Source: Sphingobium sp. EM0848
Lineage (GTDB): Bacteria; Pseudomonadota; Alphaproteobacteria; Sphingomonadales; Sphingomonadaceae
Reading direction: 5' to 3'
NCBI RefSeq assembly: GCF_013375555.1
Contig: NZ_JABXWB010000005.1
Location: 637,501-701,500, forward strand
DNA length: 64,000 bases
The translations under genes were made by a program, and so were the position numbers. The notes beneath the pieces are model-generated. The model did not search any database, was not told the origin of the DNA, and worked only from the letters and a program-made list of their open reading frames with translations. Below, one piece after another: positions 38,952-47,100 of this stretch (positions within the stretch are counted from its first letter, which is position 1; each line of letters begins with the position of its first letter).

Positions 38952-39522
38952 CTAATGCGATACTCACCAAATCCATTTCACTAGAGAGTTTTGCGGATGG
39001 TTTTCCACCATAATCAAATCGCTCGATGAGAAAACGGATGCCGCGGGATATATGTTTTTCCACTGTACTCTCTGAAAGCGCCATCTTCTCGGCGATTTCG
39101 CGTTGCGAAAGGGAATGGACCCGTCTCAGGATGAAGGCTTCCCTCGTCCTGATGGGCATGGCTGCTATGGCATGGGCAAGACGCCGCAATTCGTCGCGGT
39201 CGAACGCGACCTGTTCGGGGGTCGGCGCATCGTCGGCATGATTGAGTTGCGCCAGATCGTCCACGGCATGAAGTGACACCACCCGTGAGCGGCGGACGTG
39301 CCGGACGATCACGGATCGCGCGACCTGGAACAGATAGGCGCGCGGGGAACGGATGGATTCCACAGTGTCCAGATCGGCGATCACGGCATAGGCTTCCTGA
39401 ATGATGTCGTCGGGATCGAGTCCATCCGGACTTCGCCTGTTCAACCAGGTCCGCAGCGCAGGTTCATGGGGGAGCATGTTGCGCAAGAACCAGTGCGTCC
39501 GTTCCCGATCACTCGCGCTCAT
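38920..39522 (-). CDS. ECF sigma factor, FecI type
   Basis: A 200-residue extracytoplasmic-function sigma factor. Region 2 (PDDIIQEAYAVIADLDTVESIRSPRAYLFQVARSVIVRHVRR) and region 4 (AIAAMPIRTREAFILRRVHSLSQREIAEKMALSESTVEKHISRGIRFL) are visible. It overlaps the fecR-like gene, so the two are coupled. By family it should direct transcription of the divergent TonB transducer and perhaps its own operon. It should respond to a substrate of that receptor. Confidence 0.9.
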   Translation of the reverse strand: MSASDRERTHWFLRNMLPHEPALRTWLNRRSPDGLDPDDIIQEAYAVIADLDTVESIRSPRAYLFQVARSVIVRHVRRSRVVSLHAVDDLAQLNHADDAPTPEQVAFDRDELRRLAHAIAAMPIRTREAFILRRVHSLSQREIAEKMALSESTVEKHISRGIRFLIERFDYGGKPSAKLSSEMDLVSIALDDRTGNQSGH

Positions 39523-39641
39523 CCGCCATCCATCACAGCCAGGCAGCGGCTCGTACTGGCTTGAAAAGCGGCCAAGTGGAGAAGGTGCCTACAATTGAAT
39601 CGTGCAGCCGCTAAACGAGATATGTGACAGTTATGTTCAAG

Positions 39642-39690
39642 TCCGGACAATTTTGAGAACTTCCATGCCCCTTTAAAAAAATTGTCCGGA
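39642..39690. promoter_or_regulatory. 13-bp inverted repeat between the sigma gene and the TonB transducer
   Basis: TCCGGACAATTTT (39642-39654) and AAAATTGTCCGGA (39678-39690) are perfect complements separated by 23 bases. They lie in the 248-base divergent promoter region. The arms could be two half sites of a regulator, or a transcript hairpin. Confidence 0.6.
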
Positions 39691-39770
39691 TCGATGGAGG
39701 AAGCGAACAACCGGATGGCTCTCTGCTGCCGAATGCGGTCATCGCCGCGCGCAATTGGGGGTCGTATCAA

Positions 39771-42700
39771 ATGTTCGTTCGCAATAGCTTCCTGTCCAGT
39801 ACCGCTATCCTTCTGTCCGTCGCGGTGGCCGTGCCCGCCTATGCACAGGATCGTGTCTTCGACATCCCGGCCCAGCCGGCCGTCAAGGCGATACCCGAAT
39901 TTGCCCGCCAGGCCGGTATCCAGATCGTGGCCTCGGCGCGCGATCTGGCCGATGTCCGCACGCCCGCGATCCAGGGCATCATGGACCCGCGCAAGGCGTT
40001 GCGCCTTCTCATCGCCGGGACGCCGCTTCGGATCGCCAGCGATGATGGGCATGTCATCGCGCTTCGTTCGGGACGGGCCTCCAATGCCCGTGTGGCGGGC
40101 AAGGGCGCCGTCACCGGCCGTATCCTGAACCCCGCGACCGGCGAATATCTGCGCAATGCCCGTGTGACGATCGTCGCGGCCGGAGGCAAGCATTCGGTCA
40201 CAACTTCGGGGGAAGGCGGCGAATATGATGCGCATGACATCCCGGCGGGCACTGCGACCATCACGGTCAGTTTCAACGGCTATGTCAGCCAGACCGCCAC
40301 AGTCTCCATCCCGGCCAGCGGCACGGCCAGGCTCGATTTCAGCCTCCAGCAGTCCGACCGTCAGGGCGAAGCGGCGAAGCACAGCGACATCATCGTCAAC
40401 GGCGCGCGCGAAAGCGGCGCCCGCGAACTCATGGCGCAGCGCAATGAGCTGCAGATCGCTGATGTGCTGTCGACAGAGGCCTATGGCGACATTGCGGGCG
40501 GCAATCCGGCGGAATTCCTGAAATATATGCCCGGCGTCGATGTCGATGGCTCCAATGGCACGGCGCTCTATGCCTTCCTTCGCGGTCTGCCTGCGGAATT
40601 CACGCGTACGCAGCTCAACGGCATGGACATTGTTTCGGCCAATGCCAATGCGCCGACCGGCTATGCCAGTTCCGCCGCCGCTGCGCGCATCTTCAGCTTC
40701 GAATCCATTTCCATGTCGGCGATCGATTCCGTCACGACCTACAAGACCGTCAGCGCGGATCAGAATGCCGACGCTCCTGCCGGCATCATCGACCTGCGCA
40801 CCAAGCACGCCTATGACCGCAAGAAGCCCCTGTTCGTGGTCTCCGTCGAAGGCTTCACGCATGAAAACATGCTGGACAGCCACAAGAATACGGGGCCTGA
40901 CCAGCCCAATGGCTGGGGCAACAAGCGCTTCCTGCCCAATGGATCGCTATTCTACTCCAACAGCTTCTTCAATCATCGCCTCGGCGTCACCTTCTCGCTG
41001 GCCTATAACGACCAGTATATCGAGCGTGAGCAGATCACGATGAACCGGCAATATACCCAGTCCGCCAAAGCGCCCTATCCGATGGAATTTTACGGGATGG
41101 AGGCCGTGATGAGCGCGCGTGAGACCACGCGGCGCACCGGCTCGCTGGTGCTGGATTACAAGGCCAATGACAATCTGAGCTTCTCGCTGATCGGCCTCGC
41201 CTATCGCGGTGACGTCTATCAGCATCAGTCGACGGTCACGGTGAATGCTGACACCAGCAAGGGGGCGGTCGGCCTCCTGAACCTGAACGGTCAGGCGGCC
41301 ACGGCGCAGGACGCCCTGTCCGGTTTCCGGACCCAGCAGGCTGCCACGGCGCAGACCATCAGTTCCGCCGCCGCGACCCAGTATAAGGTCAATAACGGCA
41401 ACATCATCGCCCCCAGTTTCGAATGGAACAAGGGAGACTGGCACGTGGACGGCTATTTCGCCTATTCGGACACCCATTCCTATTATAATTCGCCGCATGA
41501 GGGGCAGGTTTCCGCCGGTCCCACCATCACCTCCACCGGCAATTTCCAGGCCGTGAAGGGCAGCCCCAGCCTGACCACCACCGATTGGGACATCACCCAG
41601 ATCAGCGGGCCGGACTGGAGCAATCCCGCTTCCTACAGCATTTCCGGCAAGCCCTCGATCACGCTCACCAGCGGCGCCTATGGCAAGATCACGGCAAAGT
41701 CGGGCGGGCTGAACGCGGCCTATGACGGTCATATCGGCGCGGTGCCGATCACGTTCAAAACCGGTTTCAAGATCACCGACACCATGTACGACTTCGGCAA
41801 CAGCGCCACGTCGAGCTACACCTATAACGGCCCGCTGACCAATGCGCAGTTTCTGGCGCAAGTCGTCAATCCCAATATAACGGGTGTCTGGAACAAGTCG
41901 GACTTCTCCGTCACGTCGCTTTCCGGGTCCGGTTACATCCCGCAAGTGGACCTTGCCAAGCTCTGGACAATGTACAGCCAGAATCCGGAACAATGGACAA
42001 GCGCTACGACGGCGGCGAACTATGCCACCGCCAACTATACCGGGGCCACCCGGTTCGAGGAGAATATCAAGGCCGTTTACGGAATGGTGACCGCCGAGGT
42101 GACGCCCAAACTGCAATTGCGGGCCGGTCTGCGCGGCGAATGGACGAACAATAGGGCGTCCGTCTACAAATCGCTGCCGCTCGATCAGGTGAAGGCCTAT
42201 ACGCCGGCCGGCGCCACAGCGAAATGCGCCATCACAGCCGCCACCGGCATCGCCACCACCGTTCCCTGCGTGGATTACCAGTTCAGCAACGGCATACAGC
42301 ATGTGAAGGGCAACTACTTCACCCTCTTCCCCAGTGCCTCGCTGAAATACACCTTCGGTGAGAGCACGGATTTTCAGGCGGGGTACAGCCGCACCATTCT
42401 GCGTCCGGGCGTCGATGCGGCAGGCAGCTCGCCCAGCTTCAGCCTGACCGGCAGTTCGACCAGCGGTCCCATCGTCACGGTTCCCAACCCCGGTCTGTCG
42501 CCTGCGATCTCGGACAATTTCTCGGCCCGCCTCTCCCATTATTTCAAGGGCGTGGGCCTGTTCAACATCGGCTTCTACTACAACCGGATCAAGGGGCTGG
42601 CCGTCCAGCAGGAATATTCGGCCGATGAAGCCGCCGGCATCCCGGCTCTGGCACCCTATGTCGCTGACCCGGCCTATGCGGGCTATGCCTTCTCCACCTA

Positions 42701-43169
42701 TAATCAGGAGGATCTGACGACGATCAAGGGCATCGAGGCCGCGTTCCAGCACAGCTTCAGCTGGCTGCCCGCACCCTTTGACGGCCTGTCGCTGCGCGGC
42801 GCGTTCACGCATAACGATCCGAACCATCCGATCGCCCGCGTCGGCAACAATATCGGTTCCGCAGCGGTGATGTATGAGAAGGGGCCGGTCAAGCTCTACG
42901 TCAACATTCTCTGGAACGACGACAAATATCGGTCCAATACACCCACCTGGTTCCAGGCACGCACGGACATGACCATTTCCGGCCGCATCAAGCTGATGAA
43001 GCATCTGGAAACCTATTTCACGATCAACAACGTGCTGAATCAGCCCTATAATGTGATGGTGCCCGGCAATGCCTTCCCGTCAACCGCCGCAGCGAACTTC
43101 CCCAATTACAGCGCGATCTACGTGAAGAACGGCCGCACCGGCACGATCGGTCTTCGCGCCCGCTTCTAG
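39771..43169 (+). CDS. TonB-dependent transducer with STN and carboxypeptidase-like N-terminal domains
   Basis: A 1132-residue outer-membrane receptor. It has a signal peptide (AVAVPAYAQD), an STN signalling domain (about 24-100), a carboxypeptidase-regulatory-like domain (about 108-190, VTGRILNPATGEYLRNARVTIVAAGGKHSVTTSGEGGEYDAHDIPAGTATITV, read in parts), a plug (VLSTEAYGDIAGGNPAEFLKYMPGVDVDG) and a large barrel ending LRARF. The STN domain marks it as the receptor that signals to the FecR/ECF pair encoded divergently. Its size and the extra domain resemble receptors for carbohydrates or other large organic ligands. The stop codon TAG is the first three bases of a hairpin repeat. Confidence 0.92.
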   Translation: MFVRNSFLSSTAILLSVAVAVPAYAQDRVFDIPAQPAVKAIPEFARQAGIQIVASARDLADVRTPAIQGIMDPRKALRLLIAGTPLRIASDDGHVIALRSGRASNARVAGKGAVTGRILNPATGEYLRNARVTIVAAGGKHSVTTSGEGGEYDAHDIPAGTATITVSFNGYVSQTATVSIPASGTARLDFSLQQSDRQGEAAKHSDIIVNGARESGARELMAQRNELQIADVLSTEAYGDIAGGNPAEFLKYMPGVDVDGSNGTALYAFLRGLPAEFTRTQLNGMDIVSANANAPTGYASSAAAARIFSFESISMSAIDSVTTYKTVSADQNADAPAGIIDLRTKHAYDRKKPLFVVSVEGFTHENMLDSHKNTGPDQPNGWGNKRFLPNGSLFYSNSFFNHRLGVTFSLAYNDQYIEREQITMNRQYTQSAKAPYPMEFYGMEAVMSARETTRRTGSLVLDYKANDNLSFSLIGLAYRGDVYQHQSTVTVNADTSKGAVGLLNLNGQAATAQDALSGFRTQQAATAQTISSAAATQYKVNNGNIIAPSFEWNKGDWHVDGYFAYSDTHSYYNSPHEGQVSAGPTITSTGNFQAVKGSPSLTTTDWDITQISGPDWSNPASYSISGKPSITLTSGAYGKITAKSGGLNAAYDGHIGAVPITFKTGFKITDTMYDFGNSATSSYTYNGPLTNAQFLAQVVNPNITGVWNKSDFSVTSLSGSGYIPQVDLAKLWTMYSQNPEQWTSATTAANYATANYTGATRFEENIKAVYGMVTAEVTPKLQLRAGLRGEWTNNRASVYKSLPLDQVKAYTPAGATAKCAITAATGIATTVPCVDYQFSNGIQHVKGNYFTLFPSASLKYTFGESTDFQAGYSRTILRPGVDAAGSSPSFSLTGSSTSGPIVTVPNPGLSPAISDNFSARLSHYFKGVGLFNIGFYYNRIKGLAVQQEYSADEAAGIPALAPYVADPAYAGYAFSTYNQEDLTTIKGIEAAFQHSFSWLPAPFDGLSLRGAFTHNDPNHPIARVGNNIGSAAVMYEKGPVKLYVNILWNDDKYRSNTPTWFQARTDMTISGRIKLMKHLETYFTINNVLNQPYNVMVPGNAFPSTAAANFPNYSAIYVKNGRTGTIGLRARF

Positions 43170-43270
43170 AGCATTTTCTAGTCAGACGGGATCATCTGAC
43201 GACTCGGAAAATGCGGAAAACAAAAGACAATCTGAGCATGATCCGATCCAATCTGATCGGATCATGCTCT
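43167..43270 (+). repeat. Bipartite hairpin repeat, family III
   Basis: Two successive hairpins of the same general plan as the other repeats. The first has arms GCATTTTC/GAAAATGC (43171-43214). After a GGAAAACAAAAGACAAT linker comes a perfect 15-bp stem, GAGCATGATCCGATC with GATCGGATCATGCTC (43234-43269). It directly follows, and supplies, the stop codon of the TonB transducer. Confidence 0.7.
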
Positions 43271-43318
43271 GGTTTCTCCTTACCCCGCCACCCCATTAGC
43301 ATTAGAGGATTACAGGAT

Positions 43319-44764
43319 ATGGCGAACCCGCCTCCGTTCACGCGCCGCCGCCTGATTACTGGCGCCGCACAGCTTGCCTCGATGGCGGCGGCCTCGACGC
43401 TGATGCCGCCCAATGTGCAACGGCTGATGGCGCAGACGCCCAGCCGCAAGGGTTCGCTCGGCGACATCAGGCATGTCGTGATGCTGATGCAGGAGAACCG
43501 GTCGTTCGACCATTATTTCGGTACGCTGTCAGGTGTGCGCGGCTTTGGCGATCCCAAGGCGCTGAAGCTGTCCACCGGCAAGACTGTCTTCCATCAGCCG
43601 GATGCCGAAAATCCGGACGGGCATATGCTGCCGTTCCATCTCGACAGCTTTTCCACCAATGCGCAGAAGCTGCCCTCGACCAGCCATGCCTGGTCGGTGC
43701 AGCACCGCGCATGGAATGGCGGCCGGATGGACCAGTGGCTGCCCGCCCATCGCGCGGTCGACGGCGTCAACGGCCCCTACACCATGGGCTATTTCACGCG
43801 TGAGGACATTCCGTTCCACTATGCGCTGGCCGAAGCCTTCACCATCTGCGACCATTATCACAGCTCGGTCATGGGGCCGACCTGGCCCAACCGGCTTTAC
43901 TGGATGACCGGGATGATCGATCCCGATGCGACCGGGGGTGGCCCGGTGATCAGCAACAAGGCGCCGCCTGAAGGCTTCCGCTGGACGACCTATGCCGAAC
44001 GGCTGGAAGCGGCGGGCATAAACTGGGGCGTCTATCAATATGGCGAGAAGGGGAAGCGCCCCCACAATATGTTCCGGACCTTCGCGCAGTTCCGCGATGC
44101 ACCTGCCGGATCGCCGCTGGCGGTCAAGGGGATGCCGGATTCAGATGAGGAAAAGTTCGCGCATGACGTGCTGAACGATCGTTTGCCGACCGTTTCATGG
44201 ATGTTCCCCAGCGCCGAGGCGAATGAGCATCCGGATCATTTCCCGGCGGCGGGCGCCGACTTCATCGGCCGCAGGCTCAACGAACTGGCCGCCAATCCCG
44301 ACGTGTGGGCGAAGACCGTCTTCATCCTCAATTATGACGAGAATGACGGGCTGTTCGACCATGTGCCGCCGCCGGTGCCGCCCGCTGGTACGCCCGCAGA
44401 GTTCGTCGGGGAACTGCCGATCGGCGGCGGTTTCCGCGTGCCGTGCATCATCGTCTCGCCCTGGACCATGGGCGGGTGGGTGTGCAGCCAGCCCTTCGAC
44501 CACACCTCCATCCTTCAGTTCCTTGAAAAGCTGACCGGCGTACGCGAGCCCAATATCAGCGACTGGCGCCGCAAGACCTTCGGCGACCTGACATCGGCAT
44601 TCCGCTTCGACCAACCGATGCGGCGGCCGCCGGTGCTGCCGGGGACGGGCGAGTTGCTGGAGCTGGCGAAGCGCAATGCGGAAACCATGCCCAATCCGCC
44701 CATTCCCGGATCGGATCAACGCATGCCGGCGCAGGAACCCGGCACCCGCAAGCGCGTGAAATAG
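43319..44764 (+). CDS. Tat-exported phospholipase C / phosphoesterase family protein
   Basis: A 481-residue enzyme of the bacterial phospholipase C/acid phosphatase (AcpA-like) superfamily. A twin-arginine signal (TRRRLITGAAQLASMAAAS) is followed by the signature VVMLMQENRSFDHYFGTLSGVRGFGD, DHYHSSVMGPTWPNRLYWMTG and ILNYDENDGLFDHVPPP, which provide the metal and nucleophile residues. It lacks the C-terminal repeats of haemolytic PLC. It would release phosphate or a head group from phospholipids or other phosphoesters in the periplasm. It follows the TonB transducer and is three bases from a cytochrome c gene; the start is set at MANPPPFTRRR, behind AGAGGA. Confidence 0.88.
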   Translation: MANPPPFTRRRLITGAAQLASMAAASTLMPPNVQRLMAQTPSRKGSLGDIRHVVMLMQENRSFDHYFGTLSGVRGFGDPKALKLSTGKTVFHQPDAENPDGHMLPFHLDSFSTNAQKLPSTSHAWSVQHRAWNGGRMDQWLPAHRAVDGVNGPYTMGYFTREDIPFHYALAEAFTICDHYHSSVMGPTWPNRLYWMTGMIDPDATGGGPVISNKAPPEGFRWTTYAERLEAAGINWGVYQYGEKGKRPHNMFRTFAQFRDAPAGSPLAVKGMPDSDEEKFAHDVLNDRLPTVSWMFPSAEANEHPDHFPAAGADFIGRRLNELAANPDVWAKTVFILNYDENDGLFDHVPPPVPPAGTPAEFVGELPIGGGFRVPCIIVSPWTMGGWVCSQPFDHTSILQFLEKLTGVREPNISDWRRKTFGDLTSAFRFDQPMRRPPVLPGTGELLELAKRNAETMPNPPIPGSDQRMPAQEPGTRKRVK

Positions 44765-44766
44765 GG

Positions 44767-45132
44767 ATGATGCGGGCCATATCCGCCATGGCCCTGTGCG
44801 CCGCGCCGCTTCTGCTTGCCGCCGCCGTGGAAGGAAATGCGCAGAAAGCCGTGGCGGATGCGCAGGCGCAGGTGGAGCGGGGCAGGATGATCTATGCGTC
44901 CCGTTGCGCCGCCTGCCACGGTGGGGACATGACGGGCATCGACGACGCGCCGATGCTCGTGGGTGCCCGCTTCGACAAGACATGGCGGGGCAGGCCGGGG
45001 GAGCTGTTCTCCAAGATCAAGCTGTCCATGCCGCAGGATGATCCGGGATCGCTCTCACCAGAGCAGGCGGCAGATGTGGTCAGTGCGATCCTCGACGCCA
45101 ACCATTTGAGGGACAGAACGGCATCGCGATAG
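44767..45132 (+). CDS. Small periplasmic cytochrome c
   Basis: A 121-residue class I c-type cytochrome: signal peptide, one haem motif CAACH (Cys47, Cys50, His51) in YASRCAACHGGDMTGID, and a likely distal Met in KLSMPQDDPGSLSPEQAADVVSAIL. It starts two bases after the stop of the phosphoesterase gene, so the two are an operon. Why a phosphoesterase is paired with an electron carrier is not obvious. It has no dehydrogenase partner nearby. Confidence 0.85.
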   Translation: MMRAISAMALCAAPLLLAAAVEGNAQKAVADAQAQVERGRMIYASRCAACHGGDMTGIDDAPMLVGARFDKTWRGRPGELFSKIKLSMPQDDPGSLSPEQAADVVSAILDANHLRDRTASR

Positions 45133-45153
45133 CGCGCGCGTTCTGCATCTGAT

Positions 45154-46035
45154 TTAAAGCGGTACGTCCCGGACCGTGGCGAGCAGCCATTCGCGAAACT
45201 GGCGGAAGGCGGGGCTTTCCGCTCGCGAATGCAGGCGCGTCAGCCAATAGGCGCCCACGGTCACCTCAATGGGGAAGGGGCGCACGATCCTTTCCTGCCG
45301 CAACTCCTGCTCGAACATATTGGCAGGGGCCAGGGCGACACCATGGCCGTCGATTGCCGCCCTGACCATCAAAACGGAATTGTCGAACATCGGCCCGCGC
45401 AGCGGCGGGCATTTGCCGCCTGCGGTTTCAAACCAGAGCGGCCATTCGCTGGCGCGATAGGAACGAAGCAATGTTTCTTCGCTCAGTCTTGCCCAGTCCC
45501 CGCTTATGCGCCTGGCCGTGCGTGGATCGCACAGGGGGGTAAGCGGCGCGGCCATGATCCGCTGCGCCTCCGTTCCATGCCAGGAGCCGTCGCCAAAACG
45601 GATGGCGCCGTCGAGCCCTTCACCGGCCAGGTCGACCCGATTGTTGTTCAGCAATATGCGCAGGTCCACATGCGGATGCGCGGCCGTAAATTGCGGCAGC
45701 CGGTCCATCAGCCATCCGCCCGCAAAAGTGCCGACGACGCCGATTGTCAGGACTTCCTGCATTTGGCCGCCACTGAAGCGATCGAGCATGGCGCCCATGC
45801 GATCGAAGCTCTCCGCGAGGGTCGGCACCAATGCCTGCCCCTCATCGGTCAGGGCCAGCCCACGGGGAAGGCGGCGGAACAGCGATATGCCCAGCCTTTT
45901 TTCCAGCAGTGCCACCTGATGGCTTACCGCACCCTGGCTGACGCAAAGTTCGAGGGCCGCGTGCGTGAAGTTGAGATGGCGGGCCGCCGCCTCGAAGGCG
46001 CGCAGGGCATTCAAGGGCAGTTGGGCACGATCCAT
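45154..46035 (-). CDS. LysR-family regulator, AmpR-like, of the adjacent beta-lactamase
   Basis: A 293-residue LysR regulator. The start MDRAQLPLNALRAFEAAARHLNFTHAA aligns with the beginning of AmpR/GcvA-type regulators, so 46035 is preferred over the in-frame ATG at 46059. The winged HTH (LCVSQGAVSHQVALLEKRLGISLFRR) is followed by an effector domain with ILLNNNRVDLAGEGLDGAIRFGDGSW and a conserved C-terminus. It is divergent from the metallo-beta-lactamase, and a LysR-type box lies between them. It probably controls beta-lactamase expression in response to cell-wall fragments, as AmpR does (inference). Confidence 0.85.
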   Translation of the reverse strand: MDRAQLPLNALRAFEAAARHLNFTHAALELCVSQGAVSHQVALLEKRLGISLFRRLPRGLALTDEGQALVPTLAESFDRMGAMLDRFSGGQMQEVLTIGVVGTFAGGWLMDRLPQFTAAHPHVDLRILLNNNRVDLAGEGLDGAIRFGDGSWHGTEAQRIMAAPLTPLCDPRTARRISGDWARLSEETLLRSYRASEWPLWFETAGGKCPPLRGPMFDNSVLMVRAAIDGHGVALAPANMFEQELRQERIVRPFPIEVTVGAYWLTRLHSRAESPAFRQFREWLLATVRDVPL

Positions 46036-46044
46036 GGTATCATC

Positions 46045-46059
46045 ATGAATTTCATTCAT
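46045..46059. promoter_or_regulatory. LysR-type T-N11-A box in the ampR-bla intergenic region
   Basis: ATGAAT-TTC-ATTCAT is a perfect 6-bp inverted repeat with a 3-base spacer and contains the T-N11-A pattern of LysR-family sites. It lies 10 bases upstream of the regulator start at 46035 and 89 bases upstream of the beta-lactamase start. Confidence 0.5.
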
Positions 46060-46148
46060 GGCTTTGTCGAGGAATGATGCTTTGTCGTCGTCGGGATTTT
46101 GCCTGCATCCTGAGCATGGTTTTGAGTTCATAGGGGATATGGCCGATC

Positions 46149-47057
46149 ATGTTGGGAAGAGCCTTGATACTGACCATGAGTCTGTTTGCGGCCGGCAATG
46201 CCATGGGGCGTGCGGCAACCGGAGATCCGCTGCTCAGGCCGATCGCGCCGGATCATGCGAAACAGTGGCTGGCGCCGCAGCAGCCGATGCGTATCTTCGG
46301 CAATGTCTATCTGGTCGGTTTCGGTGGCCTCAACGTCGGGCTTGTCAGGACGAGTGCCGGCCTCATTCTGATTGACGGCGCGGTTCCGCAGGCGGTTCCC
46401 GCGGTGGAGGCCAATATTCGCCGGCTTGGCTTCAGGCTGGAAGACGTTAAACTCATTCTCAGCACTGAACCCCATTGGGATCATGCCGGGGGGTTGGCCG
46501 CTCTGGCGCGCGACACGCGGGCGACCGTGCTGGCAAGCGCAGCCGCCGCCGGAGTGCTGCGCACCGGTCATTCCGGGCCTGACGATCCGCAGGCCCCCGC
46601 GCTGGAGACTTTTCCGCCCGTCTCGTCCCTGCGTGTCGTGCGCGATGGAGAAACCGTGCGGCTGGGTAACACGGTGGTGACGGCCATCGCCACGCCCGGA
46701 CATACGCAGGGCTCAATGAGTTGGCGCTGGACCAGTTGCGAGGGCAGGCGGTGCCTGCCCGTAGTCTTCGCCTCCAGTTTCAATCCGATCGCCGCCCAAG
46801 GGCAAAGGCTGACCGAGCCGGCGCATCGTTGGACCCTCGACGCCTTTCCGCGATCCTTTGCGAGGATGCGGCGCCTGCCCTGTGGGATTTTACTTTCCGC
46901 TCATCCGGAGCAGTCGGACGGCGACCGGAAACTCACCCTGCTGCGGAAAAAGCGGGAACCCAACCCGTTCATCGATCCCGGCGCCTGCAGGGCCTATGCG
47001 AACAGGTTCGCACGCCTGTTTACCGAACGGGTGGAGAAAGAAAGGGGCGCAAAATAG
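46149..47057 (+). CDS. Subclass B3 metallo-beta-lactamase with Glu in the metal motif (B3-E type)
   Basis: A 302-residue secreted metallo-beta-lactamase of subclass B3. After the signal peptide come the B3-like start (WLAPQQPMRIFGNVYLVGFGGLNVGLVRTSAGLILIDGAVPQ, read in parts), the metal motif, GHTQGSMSW, and the third His region ILLSAHPEQSDGDRKL. The usual HxHxDH motif reads Glu107-Pro-His109-Trp-Asp111-His112, so the first zinc ligand His is Glu. This variant group is known as B3-E; SIE-1 from Sphingobium indicum is the characterised member I recall. It would hydrolyse beta-lactams in the periplasm, with metal affinity possibly altered. It is divergent from the AmpR-like gene. Confidence 0.88.
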   Translation: MLGRALILTMSLFAAGNAMGRAATGDPLLRPIAPDHAKQWLAPQQPMRIFGNVYLVGFGGLNVGLVRTSAGLILIDGAVPQAVPAVEANIRRLGFRLEDVKLILSTEPHWDHAGGLAALARDTRATVLASAAAAGVLRTGHSGPDDPQAPALETFPPVSSLRVVRDGETVRLGNTVVTAIATPGHTQGSMSWRWTSCEGRRCLPVVFASSFNPIAAQGQRLTEPAHRWTLDAFPRSFARMRRLPCGILLSAHPEQSDGDRKLTLLRKKREPNPFIDPGACRAYANRFARLFTERVEKERGAK

Positions 47058-47100
47058 CCGCTCGCTACTCCGTACCGTCCGACGCACCTTTCCGGCATCC

